Source: Gammaproteobacteria bacterium
GTDB lineage: Bacteria; Pseudomonadota; Gammaproteobacteria; Methylococcales; Methylomonadaceae
Length of the DNA stretch: 64,000 nucleotides
Assembly: GCA_018830325.1 (NCBI GenBank)
Contig: JAHJSQ010000010.1
Location: 23,673-87,672, forward strand
Direction of reading: 5' to 3'
Below, piece by piece: positions 9,441 to 17,625 of this stretch. A program made the translations under genes and the position numbers. The notes under the pieces were generated by a model, which saw only the letters and a program-made list of their open reading frames with translations, was not told the origin of the DNA and did no database searches. The stretch's first letter is position 1; each line of letters begins with the position of its first letter.

Positions 9441-10316
9441 ATGAGGCTAATGATATTAGTTAAATGGATATCTCTAACGGCTTTGCTATTTGCCTCAATG
9501 TCAACAGCATATGGCGACAATAAGGTTGTGCAAGCCCCGTTTGTTATAAGACAAAGTGCGATTCCCGAAGCTGAATGGTTGTTGGAAGCTGAACAAGCCG
9601 ATTTGCACGGATTGCTCGGAAGTTTGTCGGAACGGAGTGCGATAAAGATCCATTATGCCGCGTTGCCTACCGTGAACGTTGATGCAACGTGCATTGGCCC
9701 AACTGTGGTAACGATACTGCGGTGTTTGCTTGGCGCAGAGACTAACATGCTTTTTCATTATGCAGAGTCAGTGGGTGATGATGCCAATAGACAGGAACGC
9801 GAACCGAAAGAAATATGGATTTTAGCGTCTTCTCTGAGCCCGCCGCCAATTGCGTCAGCACGGCCAAGCGATTGTGGGAGTTCTGAAGGTAAGGGAGTCA
9901 GTCGACCGGTAGAAAGTTTACATAATGAGTTAGGTGTGGAACAAGATGTCGATTCATTGCTACGCCAGGTCGACTCGGAAGATCCGGAGAAAAGGATGAA
10001 TGCACTAGCCGGATTGGCGCGACTTGGCAAATCCGATAGCCCAGAGGTTTATGATGCGGTTGCTCGATCAATATCGGATAACGACGCAAGAGTAAGAGGG
10101 CAGGCGGTGTATGCGCTATCGCAAATCGGGAATGACCAAAACGCGCTGAATGACTATTTACAACAAGCCTTGCATGACTCTGAAATTGGGGTGCGTTTGA
10201 TGGCGATCGATGCAATCGAATCTGACACCGCATTGTTGCAACAGGCGCTTCAAGATAAAGATTCGTCTGTACGCGATTATGCAGCAAGCAAATTACAAAC
10301 AATCATGCAGCGCTAA
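9441..10316 (+). CDS. Exported protein with STN-like N-terminal domain and HEAT repeats
   Basis: A 291-residue protein. ATG 9441 gives a clean signal peptide (MRLMILVKWISL...STAYG); a TTG at 9408 would add 11 residues. Residues about 45-130 (ADLHGLLGSLSERSAIKIHY and following) resemble the secretin/TonB short N-terminal fold, including the closing strand EIWIL. Residues about 175-290 hold three to four HEAT repeats (e.g. EKRMNALAGLARLGKS, ARVRGQAVYALSQIG). It lies 47 bases after the VPxPA protein gene and probably belongs to its operon. The STN call is tentative; the HEAT repeats are clear. It may scaffold interactions in the periplasm. Confidence 0.72.
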   Translation: MRLMILVKWISLTALLFASMSTAYGDNKVVQAPFVIRQSAIPEAEWLLEAEQADLHGLLGSLSERSAIKIHYAALPTVNVDATCIGPTVVTILRCLLGAETNMLFHYAESVGDDANRQEREPKEIWILASSLSPPPIASARPSDCGSSEGKGVSRPVESLHNELGVEQDVDSLLRQVDSEDPEKRMNALAGLARLGKSDSPEVYDAVARSISDNDARVRGQAVYALSQIGNDQNALNDYLQQALHDSEIGVRLMAIDAIESDTALLQQALQDKDSSVRDYAASKLQTIMQR

Positions 10317-10431
10317 TACTATCAAAGAAGAGCAATAAACTATTCACTTGATGTTCACAGCTTATTACGAAATGAGACAAAGTTATTGAGCAGCAAAACT
10401 GTGTGAAAAATTACTTAAATAGAGAAATACA

Positions 10432-10905
10432 ATGAAAAAAACCCATAAATTTATTAAAAGAACTTTAACTCTAGCGGTCCTATCAGTAGGAATGGGCATG
10501 ACTGGACAGGTTTCCGCGCATGATCTTAATCAATCGTTAATCGGAGGTTTTTTCGGTGCAAGCGCGGTCGATTTATTCATGGTTCAATGCTTTAGCGATC
10601 CTGGTTTAGGGGGTGGGGCTGCGGCTGCGCGCTTGTCGATAAGGGTCAGAAAATCACAAGGTAGCGGTAGTTTTTTAAATGTTAGTGTAATGAAGGACGG
10701 TGTGGCGAAATCCACAACTATCGGTCAAACAGCGAATGTTTGGAGCCCATGGATACAGGTTACGCCTCAGCAAGGTAACGGAAATTATATGATGACCGTT
10801 AGTCAAACGCATGCCGTCAATAGTTTTTACACAATCGAATATCATTGCGAATCCGCTGGTGGCGCTCACACCGGAACTAGCTTGGTAACTCTACAAAACC
10901 AATAA
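10432..10905 (+). CDS. Small secreted protein with predicted N-terminal histidine, no sorting tail
   Basis: A 157-residue protein of no recognised family. The signal peptide ends VSA at residues 27-29, so the mature form would begin His30-Asp-Leu. The body is probably a beta-sandwich, with two Cys (in VQCFSDPG and YHCESAGG) that could form a disulphide. Unlike its neighbours it lacks the VPxPA tail, so it should be free in the periplasm or secreted. It ends 1 base before a family B repeat element. The spacing of 115 bases from the HEAT gene leaves room for its own promoter. Confidence 0.72.
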   Translation: MKKTHKFIKRTLTLAVLSVGMGMTGQVSAHDLNQSLIGGFFGASAVDLFMVQCFSDPGLGGGAAAARLSIRVRKSQGSGSFLNVSVMKDGVAKSTTIGQTANVWSPWIQVTPQQGNGNYMMTVSQTHAVNSFYTIEYHCESAGGAHTGTSLVTLQNQ

Positions 10906-10906
10906 T

Positions 10907-11200
10907 CCTAAAAGAGCTTTGGCAAGGTAAATATTCAGTCACCCTCTTTGAAAAAGAGGGGCTAAGGGAGATTTTTTAAATAAATTCCCCTCAATCCCCT
11001 CTCTTTTTTTCGAGGGGGAAGCCAAATCGACAACTTGTTTTTGATGCAGGGGCTGAACAATTACTTGGCATGTGTTGTAAGCTCGTTTGTTCGTGCGAAG
11101 CCTAGTTGAAACACGAAAGGGCTACAACGCATTCCCAAGCTTAGTGAAGCCCCAAAAAATTGTTTGCTCTTCGATAGTGCTCAAGGAGAGCGGTATTTCG
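10907..11200. repeat. Family B element carrying a nested family E insertion
   Basis: TCCTAAAAGAGC, the family B end, begins 1 base after the preceding stop codon. At 10919-10928 TTGGCAAGGT is followed by a family E insert (about 10929-11064, starting AAATATTCAGTC and ending GGGGCTGAACAATTAC), and TTGGCATGT resumes at 11065. The insert holds a 'cccctc...gagggg' stem. The right part (gttgtaagc...gggctacaac) is a degenerate B hairpin, so the right border is uncertain. The rest of the gap to 11381 shows nothing recognisable. Confidence 0.6.
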
Positions 11201-11381
11201 GAGTGTTTTAAATTAAAAAACGCAATGGCGTGTTTATATTTAGCAGAGTTCAGGTTTTGGTAAAAGGACTAGCCGACTCTGCGAAGCCATCAGCTTAGCG
11301 CTTTATCTTATTACGATATATACTCTTCCATTTTTTCGATTTCGGTTATAAAACCCGTTTATCGCTTCCCAAACGAGAGAC

Positions 11382-11882
11382 ATGTTTTCTATCAAATCCG
11401 TTTTTATCCTATTCTTAGGGCTTTATTTTTCTATAGGCATTGTTCGTGCCGATTGGGCCGGACAACCGGCGCCGAACTGCGAGTTGACGGTTATGAGCGA
11501 TGGGCAGCCGCTCGACTGGGCGTCGCTCGAAGGCAAGGTCGTCTATCTCGATTTTTGGGCATCCTGGTGTGTCCCTTGCGTGCAGTCCTTTCCGTTCATG
11601 ACGCAAATGCAACGCGAACTCAAGGATCAGGGGTTAGTCGTGATCGCGGTGAATGTAGATGAGGAACGAAAAGACGCCGAAGAGTTTTTGGCGCGTTACC
11701 CGGCCGGATTCGCCGTGGTCGCCGATCCTAATCAAGAATGTGCGAAACAATACAATGTCAAAGCGATGCCGTCGTCTTATGTGATCGATCGTCAAGGCGT
11801 TGTTAGAGACGTGCATTTAGGCTTTAGGCGCGGAGAGGCGGAAGCATTTAGAAAGGTTGTCGAGCGGATTTTGGCGGAGTAG
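11382..11882 (+). CDS. TlpA-family thioredoxin-like protein
   Basis: A 166-residue exported thiol-disulphide oxidoreductase. The signal peptide or anchor ends near residue 22 (VRADWAGQPAP). The active site is WCVPC (C63, C66) in the usual FWASWCVPC context, with a cis-Pro loop at KAMPSSYVID. Length and fold fit periplasmic TlpA/ResA reductases. It heads a group of DUF4266, DUF3570 and ApbE genes that recurs in other proteobacteria and in Bacteroidetes. It may keep Cys residues of the DUF4266 lipoprotein or a heme/copper partner reduced (inference). A 556-bp repeat-bearing gap separates it from DUF4266. Confidence 0.9.
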   Translation: MFSIKSVFILFLGLYFSIGIVRADWAGQPAPNCELTVMSDGQPLDWASLEGKVVYLDFWASWCVPCVQSFPFMTQMQRELKDQGLVVIAVNVDEERKDAEEFLARYPAGFAVVADPNQECAKQYNVKAMPSSYVIDRQGVVRDVHLGFRRGEAEAFRKVVERILAE

Positions 11883-12438
11883 GGTTTTCTAGTGAGCGGA
11901 TAGCCGTAAACGATCAGCGGTTATTGGGTTGTATTTTGCTAACGAGCTTTTATTTTTCTGTTTATTCCTAAGTCCCATTTTTATTTATCAAGTACGAATA
12001 TACCCGCCACGAAAAGGTGGATATCGATTGTCGGCTTGCAATGGCATTATGGAAATTTTTCAGTGACTGTGCAAATGGCGTTGAAAATCGCGACGAAGGC
12101 GTCGCTCCCACATCGATTCCACAATCTGTGGGAGCGATCCCCAGATCGTCCCTCACCTAACGCTAGGTGAGGGAAAGTCGGAAAGGTGCGGTAACAACAG
12201 AATGGTATCGAAGTTGCGTTTGCCGAGAGATCAAGCTGTGTAGAGTATACATCGCGTACCTTTTTGTAAGCAATTTTTCAGTCGGAAGGCTTGTGAAAAG
12301 GTGCGCGATGCATACCCTACGATTTATCTATCCCTGCGGGCGAATGGAAGGGAAGCTCTTAGGAAATTTTTTTGCGGGATATTTGTTTGTTACAACAATT
12401 GTCGTGCTTACGTAGTAAGCGGCTTTATCTTTTAAACC
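11883..12438. other. Gene-free stretch with family G and C repeats
   Basis: 12086-12178 is a family G repeat ('gcgtcgctcccacatcg', 'gtgggagcgatcc', then 'cacctaacgctaggtgaggg'), nearly the same as 32586-32672. 12241-12325 is a degenerate family C inverted repeat (gtatacatcgcgtacc ... ggtgcgcgatgcatacc). Small open frames across these repeats were not accepted. Confidence 0.65.
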
Positions 12439-12681
12439 ATGATTGTACGCAGTATGAACTCATCGATTAAACATAAACCTTGGCCGCTGCTCATGCTGGG
12501 GTTGTCTTTATTACAAGGATGCGCGGCGGTCCAGCCATGGGAGCGCGGCGTTCTGGCTAAACCGCAAATGGCGCTGGAGAGAACCCCTTTGCAAAGCGAA
12601 TTGCGCGGGCACAGTTACGGCAGCCGCGAAGCGGCAGGTGCGGGCAGCTCGGCGAGCGGAGGCGGCTGTGGCTGTTACTGA
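12439..12681 (+). CDS. DUF4266 small lipoprotein
   Basis: An 80-residue lipoprotein with lipobox LLQGC (Cys28 lipidated), then QPWERGVLAKPQM, which is the DUF4266 signature. The C-terminus is a flexible Ala/Ser/Gly run ending in GGGCGCY, a Cys-Gly-Cys pair that looks like a metal or thiol site. An internal ATG at 12454 is an alternative start with a more normal signal peptide. The last codons contain the ribosome binding site and GTG start of the DUF3570 gene, so the two are translationally coupled. In the family's usual setting it sits with DUF3570, TlpA and ApbE. Function unknown. Confidence 0.85.
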   Translation: MIVRSMNSSIKHKPWPLLMLGLSLLQGCAAVQPWERGVLAKPQMALERTPLQSELRGHSYGSREAAGAGSSASGGGCGCY

Positions 12682-15385
12682 GAAAGATCGGAAAGCAAAT
12701 TCGGCGCTTGGCAGCCTACAAGCGCTAACCGCGGCGGCATTGATTTTGCCGGGCTTAGTGCCTGCGCAAGCGGCCGAGGATAATGAATTCAGTTTTCAAT
12801 ACGGGCGTTATGAAGAAAGCCGGCGGGATTTAGGCGGGGTTAAAAGTCAGTTCGATCCGATTACTGTAGATAGCCTACATACCAGCGCAAGAGTCCGCTT
12901 AACCGATCGTATCAAATTTGCGTTTAACTACATACAGGATACCTGGTCGGGTGCGACTCCGATTAGCACAGCGCCGTCTACACGAGAAGGGAATCAACCT
13001 TATGATGTTGGTACAGTAGCAGGAGCATCCCCTTGGTTATATTCTGGCAATGGGAATGGTAAGGTTTATTTTGATGACCAACGAAGGCCAGTTAGAACTA
13101 TTCGTAGGGATAATGGTTTAGGGTTTGGTTTTGATGAATTAATTGCGGCGGGGCTTGATAATAGAAATGTACATACGATGTCTATTGCATCTCCCGAAGT
13201 GCGTAAGGAAGGCAATTTCAATTTGACTTATGAATGGGACGATGCAACGGTCAGTGCTGGTGGCGGTTTGTCGCTTGAAAACGATTACGAATCGCGTTTC
13301 GCCAATTTGGGTTTTACGATCGATTTTAATCAAAAAACCACCACGCTCAGCGGAGGTTTGAGCTACGCCAATAGTTCAACTTCGGCGCGTCTTGACCATG
13401 ATGCACAGACCTATATTAGTAAAAATGCCTATAATGGTCAATTGCCCGAATTCCAACCTCGTTATGCAAAAGTAATTTCTAATCCTATACCAGGGACAGA
13501 TGATTCCGAAGAAATTTTGAGGGGTAAACGAGAAGACTGGGCTGTCAACATGGGTTTAACGCAAGTCGTCACTAAATCGTCGCTGGCTAAGTTTGGAGCT
13601 AGTTATACTCGTAGTACCGGCTATATGGGTAATCCTTATAAAGCAGTTACGGCTTTCTTTCTAAGACCCGTTACCGCTGGCTTAATGAGCAGAGATTGCG
13701 ATACTCAAGGGACAGTAGCCGGACCTGGACTTGGAGCTGCGGATTGTGGTGAAGGAATTGCTTACGAGGGCCAGGCGAAAGCGTTTCTAGAACAGCGTCC
13801 TGAGGTGCGCAATCAATGGAGCTTTAATACTGGTTGGGTACAATACATTGATCCTCTTGATGCTGCGCTGCATTTCGATTATCGTTTCTATCATGACGAT
13901 TGGGGCATCAATGCGCATACTTTCGAAGCTGATTGGGTGCAGCCGCTTGGATCAGGTTGGTCAATGACGCCCCGTGTGCGTTATTATTCTCAAAGTGAAG
14001 CTGATTTCTATGTCCCGTTTTTGGTCGCAGATGTTTCGAATGAGAACGGCGCAGATCGGCTGGGTAGCGACAATTCTAAACTGCCGACCCAAACCTTCTC
14101 AAGCGACCATCGGCTATCCGGCTATGGTGCATTGAGCGGTGGTGTCACGGTCAGCAAGCAATTTACAAAAGGAGTTCGGTTCGATGCCGGCTTCGAGTAT
14201 TACACGCATCAAGGCTCACTGAAAATTGGTGGAGGCGGCGAGCCGGATTATGCCGATTTCGATTATTGGGTCGCGAACGGCTCGGTGAGTGTCGAATTTT
14301 CAGCAATCGGCCGAAGTCTGACCGATCACGATCATCACCATCATCACGATATGACCGAGCACGAACCGCTGATGCCCGCCGGTTTGATGTGCGTCGGCGG
14401 GCACATGCTGAATCAGGAAGGAGATTTCATGGTCGGCTATGTGTATCAGTATTTACGGGAAACCGGCAATATGCTAAACCGGACCTCGAAAGCTAGCGAT
14501 GCGGCGATGGTGAATAACGGATACCGGACGATTCCAACCTTCCATGACATGCACATGCACATGATCGACTTGATGTATGCGCCGACCGACTGGTTCAACA
14601 TCATGGTCATGCCGATGTTTATGGATATGGATATGGATTTGCGAGTACTAGATGGGATAAACGGCGATGTAACCACGGATCATTTGCACGGCGGCCATCA
14701 AACCGGCGGCATCGGCGATACGCTGATGTTCGGTATGTTCAAATTATTCAAGCATCGCGGTCACCATATCAATTTAGGGCTTGGTATCAGCGCGCCGACC
14801 GGCGATGTCGGGATCAAGCTGAACCGGCAACACCAAGAAGACGCCGGCTTTATTCATTATCAAATGCAGCTCGGTAGCGGCACTTGGGACTTTCTGCCTA
14901 GCCTGACCTATCTCGGGCAATATGACAGGTTTTCGTGGGGCGCGCAGGCCAACGCCACTGTGCGTATGCAAAACCGGAACGATTCAGGGTATCGGCTAGG
15001 TAATATGTTCCAAGCCTCCGCTTGGGGCGGTTACAGTATATTCAACTGGTTATCGGGTTCTGTGCGGGGTGTTTACACTGTCGAAGGTTCAATTCAAGGG
15101 GAATTTAATCCCGTACCAGGTGCAGCTGGTTGTACAGATCCCATTACAAATGGGGCCATACTTTGTTCTAATGTCAATCCGACAAGCTCCACATTAGATG
15201 ACCCAAGAAACTACGGCGGTCGCTTCTGGGATGTCGGCTTCGGCCTAAATGTGGTCGTGCCTGGTGGCGAGTTTTCCGGCAATCATTTGAGCGTCGAATG
15301 GTTGCAGCCGGTGCATGAAGATGTCAACGGCTTCCAATTGGAACGCAAAGGCACGCTATTCGCCACTTGGAGCTATATGTTTTGA
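12668..15385 (+). CDS. DUF3570 outer-membrane protein fused to a second Met/His-rich barrel
   Basis: About 905 residues. GTG at 12668 is preceded at 5 bases by GGAGG inside the DUF4266 codons, and gives VAVTEKDRKANSALGSLQAL plus a signal peptide ending PAQA. Residues about 35-545 are DUF3570 (EFSFQYGRYEESRRD, alternating beta strands, ending VSVEFSAIG). A His run (DHDHHHHHDMTEHE, near residue 553) then leads into a second outer-membrane domain of about 350 residues. This resembles the MetA-pathway 'transporter' barrels, with Met/His clusters HDMHMHMIDLM, MVMPMFMDMDMDL and HLHGGHQ, and ends in Phe (WSYMF). Normally the two domains are separate proteins. The Met/His richness suggests copper binding (inference). 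Confidence 0.82.
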   Translation: MAVTEKDRKANSALGSLQALTAAALILPGLVPAQAAEDNEFSFQYGRYEESRRDLGGVKSQFDPITVDSLHTSARVRLTDRIKFAFNYIQDTWSGATPISTAPSTREGNQPYDVGTVAGASPWLYSGNGNGKVYFDDQRRPVRTIRRDNGLGFGFDELIAAGLDNRNVHTMSIASPEVRKEGNFNLTYEWDDATVSAGGGLSLENDYESRFANLGFTIDFNQKTTTLSGGLSYANSSTSARLDHDAQTYISKNAYNGQLPEFQPRYAKVISNPIPGTDDSEEILRGKREDWAVNMGLTQVVTKSSLAKFGASYTRSTGYMGNPYKAVTAFFLRPVTAGLMSRDCDTQGTVAGPGLGAADCGEGIAYEGQAKAFLEQRPEVRNQWSFNTGWVQYIDPLDAALHFDYRFYHDDWGINAHTFEADWVQPLGSGWSMTPRVRYYSQSEADFYVPFLVADVSNENGADRLGSDNSKLPTQTFSSDHRLSGYGALSGGVTVSKQFTKGVRFDAGFEYYTHQGSLKIGGGGEPDYADFDYWVANGSVSVEFSAIGRSLTDHDHHHHHDMTEHEPLMPAGLMCVGGHMLNQEGDFMVGYVYQYLRETGNMLNRTSKASDAAMVNNGYRTIPTFHDMHMHMIDLMYAPTDWFNIMVMPMFMDMDMDLRVLDGINGDVTTDHLHGGHQTGGIGDTLMFGMFKLFKHRGHHINLGLGISAPTGDVGIKLNRQHQEDAGFIHYQMQLGSGTWDFLPSLTYLGQYDRFSWGAQANATVRMQNRNDSGYRLGNMFQASAWGGYSIFNWLSGSVRGVYTVEGSIQGEFNPVPGAAGCTDPITNGAILCSNVNPTSSTLDDPRNYGGRFWDVGFGLNVVVPGGEFSGNHLSVEWLQPVHEDVNGFQLERKGTLFATWSYMF

Positions 15386-15938
15386 CCGTGGATGATGTCT
15401 GTATGAAAAAGCTATTAAAGCGATGTTCGGCTCTAATCGCCGAAAATTAAGCGCGTAACTGGTACTCAGTCATTTTTGCAATGTCGGGTAAAAATCGTTT
15501 AGCGTAGCGTAAATCCGCTCATCCTTCGACAGGGCACTCCTGATCGCAGCCGAAGGGCTCAGGACGAACGGATTTACTTTATGCTGTTACCCAGGCTCCA
15601 TCATGGCCAATCTGTTCAGGAAGCCCTAGCTTCCCGATATCAATGAAGCCGTAGGGTGCGCATCGCGCACCTTTCTTCGGTGCCGAACCGACGAGCCTGA
15701 CCAGGTGCGCGATGCGCACTCTACGGCTGGCACTTACAAAACCTATGAACACCAACAATTTCAAAAATATTTTTGAGTTTAAAACGCGGGAACACAGTAT
15801 TTAGCTAAAAATAGATTTTTTCGATAGCCTAGTTCTGTGCCGTGGTAAGGCGCGCGATGTAAATCCTACGGTGCTAGCCGTCATCGGCGCTTATGTTATA
15901 CTCCGAACCGATAAGAACGACTTCAAAGGAGCCGGGTC
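15386..15938. other. Gene-free stretch with three repeat fragments
   Basis: 15515-15585 is a hairpin with 'ccttcgacagggcactcc' and 'gaagggctcaggacgaac', related to the family B inner hairpin. 15590-15640 is a family A fragment (gctgttacccaggctcc ... ctgttcaggaagccctag) without the family A ends. 15650-15725 is a GCGC-type family C inverted repeat (gtagggtgcgcatcgcgcac ... ggtgcgcgatgcgcactctac). The ribosome binding site AAAGGAG of the next gene is at the right edge. Confidence 0.6.
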
Positions 15939-16370
15939 ATGGCTTTAGCGCAAGAAGATATCAACTATATAGAATCTCTGATTCGAAAAGTATTGGCCGA
16001 ACAGCCCGATCAGTCCCGTTTCGACTCGCGTTACGATTTGGAATTAAGGGAGCGCACCATTCGTGTGGAAGAGGAGTTGAAACATCAACGCGAATTGATG
16101 CTCGAAGGCTTTAAGCAAATGGAAAAGCGCTTTGAGCAGGTTGATAAACGCTTCGAGCAGGTCGAAAAGCGTTTCGAGCAAATCGATAAACGTTTCGAGC
16201 AGGTCGAAAAGCGTTTCGAGCAAATCGATAAACGTTTCGAGCAAATCGATAAACGTTTCGAACAAGTCGATAAGCATCTCATTCAGATTACGACCCGCAT
16301 GGATAGGTTCATGTTTTGGTCGTTAGGTTTGACCATCTCCGCCGTCATAGCCGTCCTTAAATTCATGTAA
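15939..16370 (+). CDS. Coiled-coil protein with C-terminal membrane anchor, seven heptads
   Basis: A 143-residue protein: MALAQEDINYIESLIRK head, a conserved LELRERTIRVEEELKHQREL segment, then seven perfect 7-residue units of the KRFEQ(V/I)(D/E) type encoded by 21-bp direct repeats at 16122-16268. A transmembrane helix at the C-terminus (about 122-141) follows. It is a paralogue of the gene at 41007, which has only three units. AAAGGAG precedes the ATG. It lies in the gap between DUF3570 and ApbE but is probably an unrelated insertion. It resembles DUF1640-like coiled-coil proteins; function unknown. Confidence 0.78.
   Translation: MALAQEDINYIESLIRKVLAEQPDQSRFDSRYDLELRERTIRVEEELKHQRELMLEGFKQMEKRFEQVDKRFEQVEKRFEQIDKRFEQVEKRFEQIDKRFEQIDKRFEQVDKHLIQITTRMDRFMFWSLGLTISAVIAVLKFM
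16122..16268 (+). repeat. Seven 21-bp direct repeats inside a coiled-coil gene
   Basis: Seven 21-bp units encode the heptads; adjacent units are nearly identical (e.g. aaacgtttcgagcaaatcg). The paralogue at 41190-41252 has three units, so copy number has changed by slippage or unequal exchange. Confidence 0.85.
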
Positions 16371-16412
16371 ACAAGGCTGGGTTTATAAGCCGCCTCATTT
16401 CAAATTCGCATC

Positions 16413-17339
16413 TTGAAAAAAGCCAAGCGCCTAAAATTCTATCGATTCAATTTCAAGGCCATGGGCACGCCTTGTGAAATCCAGTTATTCGCGGTTTCGC
16501 ATAAAACGGCCCAACACGTTGCCGATATCGTCATCGACGATGTTGAGCGCTTGGAGCAACGCTATTCCCGCTACCGCCCGGATAGTTTTTTATCCGAGAT
16601 CAACCGTGCGGCCGCGCGCGCCAATTCGATAGAAGTCGATCCCGAAACCGCTGGTTTGTTGAATTATGCATTGACCTGTTACGAGCAAAGCGATGGATTG
16701 TTCGATATCAGCTCCGGTATTCTGCGTCAGGCTTGGCGATTCGATCGCGAAAATTTACCGGAAGAGCCGCAGATTCAAGTGTTACTGGATAAAATCGGTT
16801 GGCATAAAATCGATTGGACGCCGCCGAAGTTGACTTTTTCGGTGCCGGGCATGGAGCTCGATTTCGGCGGCATCGTCAAGGAATATGCGGTCGACCGAGC
16901 TGCGGGGTTGTGTTTACAAGCCGGTATCAAGCACGGGTTAATCAATCTTGGCGGCGACATTAAGCTTATCGGTCCCCGGCCCGACGGTTCGCCCTGGCAA
17001 GTCGGTATCGCGCATCCCCGGCAAAAAGGGGAGGTGATTCAAGCCTTGGCGCTTTCGGGCGGCGCCTTGGCTTCAAGCGGGGATTACGAGCGCTGTTTGC
17101 AAATCGATGGCGTGCGCTACGGTCATGTGCTCAATCCCAAAACCGGTTGGCCGGTGCGCTTTATGGCTTCGGTTAGTGTTGTCGGGGATTTTTGCGTCGT
17201 TTCCGGGAGTGCCGCGACGATTGCGATGCTTAAGGAAGAGGAAGGACCCGCGTGGTTAGAATCGTTGGGCTTGCCTTGTTTGTGGGTCGATGTGAACGGC
17301 AATTCCGGCGGTTCGCTCATGAACCGAAAAAGTGTGTGA
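16413..17339 (+). CDS. ApbE-family FAD:protein FMN transferase
   Basis: A 308-residue ApbE-fold enzyme that attaches FMN to Thr/Ser of a target protein. MGTPCEIQLFAV, YSRYRPDSFLSEINRAA, the flavin-binding GLINLGGDIKLIGPRPDG and VLNPKTGWPV are family motifs. The only upstream start is TTG at 16413. There is no signal peptide or lipobox, unusual for the periplasmic Mg-dependent enzymes, so it may act in the cytoplasm or as a shortened variant. It belongs to the TlpA-DUF4266-DUF3570-ApbE group. No obvious flavinylation target (DxxSGATS-like) was noticed nearby. Its stop codon lies inside the 26-bp palindrome at 17328-17353. Confidence 0.88.
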   Translation: MKKAKRLKFYRFNFKAMGTPCEIQLFAVSHKTAQHVADIVIDDVERLEQRYSRYRPDSFLSEINRAAARANSIEVDPETAGLLNYALTCYEQSDGLFDISSGILRQAWRFDRENLPEEPQIQVLLDKIGWHKIDWTPPKLTFSVPGMELDFGGIVKEYAVDRAAGLCLQAGIKHGLINLGGDIKLIGPRPDGSPWQVGIAHPRQKGEVIQALALSGGALASSGDYERCLQIDGVRYGHVLNPKTGWPVRFMASVSVVGDFCVVSGSAATIAMLKEEEGPAWLESLGLPCLWVDVNGNSGGSLMNRKSV

Positions 17340-17353
17340 TATCACACACTTTT
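17328..17353. promoter_or_regulatory. Perfect 26-bp palindrome containing TGTGTGATATCACACA
   Basis: The centre TGTGTGATATCACACA (17333-17348) is flanked by symmetrical AAAAG/CTTTT. It is the best copy of a motif seen at six loci here. It overlaps the apbE stop codon and ends 277 bases before the ATG at 17626. It resembles a CRP-type site with TGTGT instead of TGTGA half-sites. It could also fold as a weak hairpin terminator. Confidence 0.55.
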
Positions 17354-17574
17354 GCTTCAACTGACTCATTTGATAAAGTTCGTTTTTCGGATATTCAAAT
17401 TAGTCTTGAACAATTCTTGACTGCAGCACTTGGTTTTGTTGACTTGACGACGATGCCTTCATAAGAATGACTGTCGAAAGTGTGAGCTGGTATGTATATT
17501 GCTTTTATCGTTTTAGGTTGGCCAATTGCTCTTTCAATGAATGAGCTGTGCCGGTTTTGGCTAACTTAAAAAAC

Positions 17575-17592
17575 GCCTGTGGGGGGGCAGGC
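17575..17592 (+). promoter_or_regulatory. Small hairpin with G7 loop in leader of 17626 gene
   Basis: GCCTG pairs with CAGGC around a loop containing the G-run, 33 bases before the ATG at 17626. A similar G7 run lies at about 20365, upstream of the paralogue at 20438. It may influence mRNA stability or translation; the evidence is only structural. Confidence 0.35.
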
Positions 17593-17625
17593 ATTTCGAT
17601 AACACATAAAAATAAAGGTGAAATT

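Noticed and set aside
15650..15725. Family C inverted repeats as a CRISPR array
   Set aside because: The copies are dispersed, palindromic, and not spaced by regular unique spacers; no cas genes are present.
16126..16282. Minus-strand frames rich in Ser/Lys or Leu/Phe/Ile
   Set aside because: They are reverse readings of the 21-bp repeats in the coiled-coil gene.
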